Made by a program: the position numbers and the translations under genes. A DNA stretch of 64,000 nucleotides from Ciona savignyi. Taxonomy: Eukaryota > Chordata > Ascidiacea > Phlebobranchia > Cionidae. Shown in pieces: positions 57,995 through 64,000 of this stretch (position 1 is the first letter of the stretch; each line of letters opens with the position of its first letter). The stretch lies in contig CH003160.1 in assembly GCA_000149265.1 (NCBI GenBank), positions 314,983 to 378,982 on the forward strand. Reading direction: 5' to 3'. The notes beneath the pieces are model-generated. The model did not search any database, was not told the DNA's origin, and saw only the letters and a program-made list of their open reading frames with translations.

Positions 57995-59012
57995 AACTTA
58001 TTCAGCTTTGTCAAAATTGTTTTCAACATGCGCGCAAACATGCTGGTAAGAGCCAACACAACAGTACCATTTATTAAAGCGGACGGATGCTTATATAAAC
58101 AGCAAGGAAACAGTAAAAAAAGCAGTTTTAGTGAAAGTTTTTAAGCTGTGACGCATTCACAGTGCAGTTTTAGGAAAATATTTTATAGGGTTAATTGTAT
58201 ATAATAGGCTACGGCGTTCGTAAAATCATCACCTTAAAAGCCCATAACCAACTATATAATATTCAAGGAACTGTTGGGCGGGTTAAACAAAGGAAATTGA
58301 GGCCTCGTATTAATATCATGGTCGGTAAGAAATATGCAATTTCAAGTCTTATGAGGTTGGTTATTGTTAGGCAAAGGACGGAAACAGTAACATGACACAT
58401 AAAAATCATAAAGAACAGAAATACAATACCCATATAAAGATCAAGACCACAAACGGTGTTAAAAAGGCCTCGACCAACTCGGTTAGTATAAAGAAGCGGT
58501 ATCCTGGATCATGTAGCCCAAAGTGTAATATAAAAAGAATAAAATAAAGTGGTGTTTGGCACAGGATAGTGTAAACTAAGAATCCCATGTAGCTGATCAA
58601 AATTAAATTACAATTTATACGGCAACACACTTGAATAAATTGGGTTGTGAACTTATGGTAAAAATGGACTTCTTGGGTTGGACTATCCCAAGTTTTGAAT
58701 GAATTTTGAGGTACATTAACTTCAATCGCTACTACACTGGATGGATGTGGGAACCTGAGGAATTTGTCGGCTACAACGTTGTTGCATGATAACACAGAGG
58801 TTCTGGACATAAGTACTTTGGCGCATACGGTGGCCTGTAACGTGTTCGAACGGATAACAGCATTTATAGTCGGTTCTATCTCGCCGATGCGTTCTTGTCT
58901 TTACGAGTTCTGGTGGCGGTTGTGCCGATTGGACTTCCAGGGAGGGAACCTTTTCGTCGCCTGTAACACAAATCGAGTTATATGCTTGGCACATGCTCGA
59001 ACGTGAGATTTC
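57995..59012. other. Convergent spacer between the sulfotransferase and the Ser/Thr-rich gene
   Basis: The two genes meet tail to tail. Overlapping frames of 134 codons (minus) and 80 codons (plus) do not resemble known families, and the spacer probably holds both 3' untranslated regions. AATAAA-like signals occur on the minus strand side, but none is clearly placed. Confidence 0.4.
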
Positions 59013-62000
59013 TTACAACGCCTGCGCGCCTTTTCTGCTTCCACTTCCGGTCGATGACGCACTTCCTGTGCTGTCCGTGCGCCTCCTTGGTTCGTTATCT
59101 AAGATGGAAGTATTTGATATAAGGGGAATAAATGTATACACGAACTTACCTTGGATGGTTGCACTGTGGTGGGCTACGGCGGAAGCTTTACGACGATCCG
59201 ATTTTCTGTAAATATGATTTTCAGAATAACTGTTAAATACTGTACAGAAATTGCTATCCAATGTGTTGTATTAGTATTGGTATCTTTCCATGAACGATAG
59301 AATCCGGTTCAATTACCTTGCTTTTGTTTGGTGGGTAGATGAACCAGTTGTTGATTGGTTAGTTTGTACACTGGTTGGCGAACCCATAAAACCAGGACCG
59401 ACAGTGTGGGGGGTTGACCTACTCTGACTGAGTTGTTGACCATGAAATGCGGGTCCTTTGTGCCCCAGCGCAGTTGAAGGGCCCTGGTTGGCAGGGTGGT
59501 TGGCCCCAGTTAGAAATGAAGTATGTGGTGAGAAATGGTTGGGTAAAGAGTGAGGTGATGCAGAGGTTCCCATGTTGTAGAGAAGTGTTGATGAAATCCC
59601 GCTGCCTGCCGACACAAACGAGCAATTATATAAATTGCGGTGGAAAGATGTGGGATGGGATAAACGGTTACCATCATAGCACTGGTCAATGGCAAGTATA
59701 CAGGATGTCCGGCCGGTTAGTCTTGCAGTTAAGTGCGTCGCCTTTCAATCGAAAGGTTGCCGGAGCGAAACTGGTCGCTAGCAAGTCGGTTGTGTCCTTG
59801 GGAAAGGCACTTTACGGACATTGCCTGAACCCAGCGGATTAATGGGTTCTACCAAATTGAAGGAACGTGTCTATCATACACAACACACTGCATCAGCTCC
59901 GGTAACCCGACGATGGGCGCGAGGTTATTTAACGATTGCCCATGTGTTAAGCCCCTTGGTTTTCCCATTCACGGGGATAAACATGAATATCCTATCCTAT
60001 CCTTTGCACACTGGTGTTGCCGAAGATATTGTGAAGAATCAGATCACCATAAAGAACAAATGTTACATACACCCAATGCTACTATAGTAGGGGCAAGATG
60101 AAAAATGTATATGATATTTTACAAAATAGCAAATACATATTATGGTAATCAATACATAGTAGGATAGTCATGTTTTAAACGTGTGAATTGGAAAACGAAA
60201 TGGTCGTTATCGTACTGGCAACAATCAGATTACCTCGCGCAGCATCAGGTTACAGGAGCTGTGCGGTGTGTTTAGTTTATTCATTTTTTGCCCCAGTTTT
60301 TAAAAATGACAAATGAATATAATCACAACACAGGAACGGGAAAATACAGAAAAACGAACAGTCGTTAAAACACGTCAATAAAAATGGGATATAATTTAAT
60401 AAATATAGCGGACGCGGCCGCCAAATCTAGGCAAAAGAACAATATTAAGCAATCAAAATTTAATTAAGACCAAAAGAAAAAAAGGCCTGAAGAAGAGTGT
60501 GCGGTAAAGCGCGACAAGTACTGAGGGGCAGCCGGCTTTAGGAGAAGGTGTGGTCAGATGACACTGTTAGTTTCAAGCACACTTACCGGGGCATATGTGT
60601 GTTGTACATGACTGATATGTAACTTTAGTTTTAGTAAAATCACTTAAACCATGGGGTTCAGGCGATGTGAGAGAAATGTCATGCCACACAAAAGTCCAGT
60701 TAATTTTGATGTCACAACCTTCAGCTCCCTACAGATATCCACTAAGGCAACTGAGTGACTAGACATGTTTGAAAGCATTTGAATGATAAAGTAAAATATA
60801 CGTGGACCTAATGGTGTTACCAGTGGTGTTGGCTAATATTCCTTCTCTTTGTTGGAGGTAGCCTGAGGTTTTGGTGTCAATGTTGTGGAGCGATTTAGAT
60901 TTGTCTTTTTCTCGACCATTTACTGTGAAAAATACATTTGCTGATGAAATACGAGTATTGGAACTTAACTTGTAGTTCAAAAATTAAAAGCAATGTCATT
61001 GTCATTACCATTGATTAATCCTTAAACCACCTAAATATTACAAATCGACTTAGGATAGGCATAGGATATTCATGTTTATTCCCGTGATTGGGAAAACCAA
61101 GGGAGGTTTAGCAAGGGAAATCGTCAGATCACCTCGCGCGTACCGTCGGGTTACCAGAGCTATTATGTTGTGTATAATTCACAAGTTCCTTCAATTTGGT
61201 AGTAGAACCCATTAATCCGCTGGGCTCAGGTAATGTCCGTTAAGTGCCTTGCCCAAGGACACAACCGACTAGCTAGCGACCAGTTTCGCACCTGCAACCT
61301 TTCGATTGAAAGGCGATGCACTTAACCGCTAGACTAACCAGTCGGACTAAATTCACCTTTCAACAGAGAGGACTGAGTTCCAGCTTGTACGCTGTTATTT
61401 TTCTTCTTGGACTTTTTATCTGCTCGATTTGTCATGGCTTTTCCCATTGATGATGATGAATGGCTGCTACCATGACTACGAAGCGATCTGAAAGAAACGG
61501 AAGATTTAGAATGCATGGGGAAATATTAGTGACAATAAATGGAATGCATAAACACATCCAATAGATATCTAAGTATGAGTATCCCATACACCCCAAACAC
61601 CCCAAAACTGTAACACCCCAAACAAGTGTCCTGGGACCCTGAAATTATTAAGTTATATTGCTTATTGCGTTTTTTCATTCACAGGGATAAACATGAATAT
61701 CCTATCATATCATATGTGCCTTAAATTGTGTGAATTGAATTTGTTAGTAAATCGAATTATTTTTGTAATGAAAAAGTTAAATTCCATTAGTATTTGTGAG
61801 GCACATCTGTGCATGGTCTCTTTATGTCTCAGCACTTACAATTAAAGATTTGAAATCTTTTTTTTGTGGTAAATACTACAGGAATGAATAAGCTTATTGG
61901 GACAGATGCATTAAGCGGATAAGATCAGCTTAAGCTCTAAAGCCAGTAAAGTGAACAGTGGTAGCGGATTAATGGGTTCTACCAAATTAAAGGAACGTGT

Positions 62001-63021
62001 TTATCATATACAACACACTGCAATAGCTCCGGTAACCCGATGGTGGGTGCGAGGTGATCTGACGATTGCCCGTGTGTTAACCACCTTGGTTTTCCAATTC
62101 ACGGGGATAAACATGAATATCCTATCCTGGTATCAGGAAATAAAAACTACCACTATTTAATATTCTATCGTGGTTACATGAGCCCCCATCCCAAGTTAAT
62201 CGACTCCCAACCACTGATACCTTGCATCCTCATCTTCCTTGTATTTCTCCTCAATCTGCAGAAGCATCATCTCTTCTTCCTCTTTCCTCTGATCCTGGAG
62301 GTCAACATCCACGTGGTGCTGTGCTGTTAGCTGAGATAAAAAAAAATTTTTTAATTAATTTTAATTAATTATTTATTTACCCATTTTATTTTTACTTAAT
62401 ATACTTTTAAATGCCTTGGTAAGTGTTGCACTTGAAACTTTTTACTGGAATTTTATTTTTGGGGTTTTACTTTTTCCACTGTGGCCCACCCCTTTTCCTA
62501 AAGTCGATTCCCCCATTAAACGGGTCGCTTTACCGCACACTTTTCTTTAAGGCTTAGTGTAATAGTGTAATTTTTGTTTAATATACAATTAATTATTTTT
62601 TTTAATTTTTATTTATTTTTTTTATTTTATTTTGGTTTAGCGGCCACGCCTAATTATACCGAATTTTAATAATTCATTGCTTTTATAGACGTGTTCTAAC
62701 CACTGTCGTTTTGCCGTTATTCCTGTTTTCCAAATTTTTATCAATAGTCCTGCCTCATGTTTTCATCGTGGAAACAAAAAATAAACTAAACTAAACAATT
62801 GTTAGGAGATTTTAGTTAGATTTTGTAGATGGCATCAAATAGCCTGGTATTCTGACACTTACCGATTCCATCGCAACTTCTGTGCGGTCTAGTTCTAATA
62901 TGGTTGTGCGGATGGCGGCGCTGACATCTCGATCTTTCTCAGTCGACAGAAGCTTTCGAACATTCGTTTCCAGTTGGCCATGCAGTGCTCTGTCCTTTGG
63001 TAGTTTGAGTAACGCTTTCAT
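59013..63021 (-). CDS. Uncharacterised basic Ser/Thr-rich protein, 7 exons
   Basis: I do not recognise this gene. Exons in gene order are 62863-63022, 62221-62330, 61357-61487, 60821-60922, 59317-59605, 59150-59205, 59013-59098. All phases agree, giving 310 residues from ATG 63021. Residues 1-53 look like a small helical domain (LPKDRALHGQLETNVRKLL, then VSAAIRTTILELDRTEVAM). Residues 54-90 form an acidic coiled coil (QRKEEEEMMLLQIEEKYKED). The rest is low-complexity, rich in Ser, Thr, Pro, Gln and His, with basic clusters such as DKKSKKKNN and KARKSDRRKAS; it ends SGSRKGAQAL. This suggests a nuclear or scaffold protein. A TTTTTTTTCAG splice site ends one base before the ATG, so the first exon is either trans-spliced or joined to an upstream exon near or beyond the window edge. 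Confidence 0.75.
59708..60003 (+). mobile_element. tRNA-derived SINE, full length
   Basis: A near-consensus copy (CCGGCCGGTTAGTCTTGCAG head, ATCCTATCCT tail) in the intron upstream of the exon at 59317-59605, antisense to that gene. Confidence 0.88.
60160..60275 (-). mobile_element. SINE fragment, worn
   Basis: Only the tail (AGGATAGTCATG) and part of the body (AATCAGATTACCTCGCGC and GGTTACAGGAGCT) can be read. The head is lost. Confidence 0.55.
61051..61345 (-). mobile_element. tRNA-derived SINE, full length
   Basis: In gene orientation, with a complete head (TAACCGCTAGACTAACCAG on the plus strand). The head ends 11 bases from the donor of the exon at 61357-61487. Confidence 0.85.
61963..62128 (+). 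mobile_element. tRNA-derived SINE, 5' truncated
   Basis: Starts inside the body at AGCGGATTAATGGGTTCTAC and runs to ATCCTATCC. The 5' truncation is the pattern expected of incomplete reverse transcription. A further 3' scrap (AGGGATAAACATGAATATCC) lies at about 61682-61705. Confidence 0.85.
62524..62797 (+). repeat. Dispersed repeat with AAACTAAACT tail, copy 4
   Basis: The longest partner of the copy at 6225. It shares TTTACCGCACACTTTTCTTT, GGCTTAGTGT, ACCACTGTCGTT and the 3' end GTTTTCATCGTGGAAACAAA plus ATAAACTAAACTAAAC. It lies between the exons at 62221-62330 and 62863-63022. Confidence 0.65.
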
Positions 63022-63022
63022 A

Positions 63023-64000
63023 CTGAAAAAAAATATTTTGCCACTCAGTTATTGCACTAGTACACTGTAGAATTGTAATTTATAAATTGCCTAATCAAAG
63101 TAACTTATTTTTATTAAATTCTAAAACAATGGAGTTGATGTTAAAAGCCAGATCGAAATGTTGGAATGTAAAAACTAAACGTCGGATTTGTGACATTGCT
63201 TGATTCGCATTTCCAATTAAAAGAGACTTTTTTTTGTCTTTTTGTGTAAGCTTATGCACTCACAAACACATTGTTATGCAGAAAACACATGGTGGCACTT
63301 GTTAATATGTGGTAATGATCAAAATAAACTGTAGTGTATAACGTTAACTAGAAAAAAACAAGCGCAATATTTTTAAACTATGCTTATCGGCATTTTACAA
63401 ACTTTTTGTTGCAAACCGTACTTTTACGCCTATCATTGTGTATTATTAAGGCTCATATGTTATATTCATACTGTTCATTTATACATATTATATTACGGAC
63501 ATGGTACCATCAATTTTGATTGATACAAACTAACTTATCTTACTTACAATCTTAGCATAACGTACATTGTTTTACTTTAAGTTTAAAAAACGAGCGCAAT
63601 GTTTACAAACTATGCTTATCGCCATTTGAAAAACTCTTTTGTTGCAGACACAAATACAAGGCTTATTCCAATAAAAGTTATAAACTTTAATCATGCACAT
63701 TTAGACTATATACTAACATATATAACAGTTTCAATCTGATTGTATAAATACTTTTGTATGATAATAGACGGACAAAACATTCCTGTCAAGTGTTTGACGA
63801 AAAAGTGTTTTTCCAAAAGTGAAGTATCTTTCCATTAGCGAACCGTAATAATGTTTGTTCAAAACTCTATACATATGGACAGTGGGTTCATGTTTATACT
63901 AAGTTACTAATCTTCATGCAAATTTAACTCAATCCTTTTCAAACAACCATATCAGTTAAAATAAAACATGTACCAATATGAAAATTGTTTTTTTTTATAG
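63023..64000. other. Right edge, no gene recognised
   Basis: AT-rich sequence that may hold the promoter or an upstream exon of the preceding minus-strand gene. A segment at 63352-63416 (GCGCAATATTTTTAAACTATG, TTATCGGCATTTTACAAACT) is repeated at 63586-63651 with about 80-85% agreement by eye, a local direct duplication. Confidence 0.5.

Overview
The window looks like chordate nuclear DNA from an ascidian, most likely Ciona. The DNA is AT-rich, introns are short and numerous, and there is a 100-base assembly gap. The decisive gene is a DEKA-type voltage-gated sodium channel that carries the ankyrin-binding motif known from chordate Nav1 channels. Several start codons lie just after a bare 3' splice site, as expected where spliced-leader trans-splicing is common. 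The genus is inferred from these traits; no database was searched.

Layout: (1) 3.4-4.4 kb, minus strand: an intronless phosphoribosyl-pyrophosphate synthetase. (2) 5-11 kb: repeat-rich DNA with a fold-back pair of minisatellite arrays, tRNA-derived SINEs, a dead LINE fragment and a small inverted-repeat transposon. (3) 11.3-12.5 kb, plus strand: an intronless acid ceramidase. (4) 12.9-25.8 kb, plus strand: exocyst subunit Sec5/EXOC2, for which I could trace 21 phase-consistent exons encoding 869 residues. Its introns hold a TTAA-flanked transposon, an assembly gap, and a SINE whose tail was hit by a hAT-like MITE. (5) 27.4-48.3 kb, minus strand: the sodium channel, traced as 41 coding exons (about 2282 residues). 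It has two phase-matched alternative exons for the domain I voltage sensor and one AT-AC U12-type intron. (6) 48.3-55 kb: no gene recognised. (7) 55.0-58.0 kb, plus strand: a six-exon Golgi carbohydrate sulfotransferase of the HNK-1ST/CHST8-14 type. (8) 59.0-63.0 kb, minus strand: a seven-exon gene for a basic Ser/Thr-rich protein I do not recognise.

The genes are functionally unrelated neighbours (nucleotide synthesis, lysosomal lipid turnover, exocytosis, excitability, glycan sulfation). Nothing indicates an operon. SINEs of one family occur at least 14 times and sit mostly in introns and between genes. The strongest leads are the paired S3-S4 exons of the sodium channel, its AT-AC intron, and the fold-back minisatellite element.
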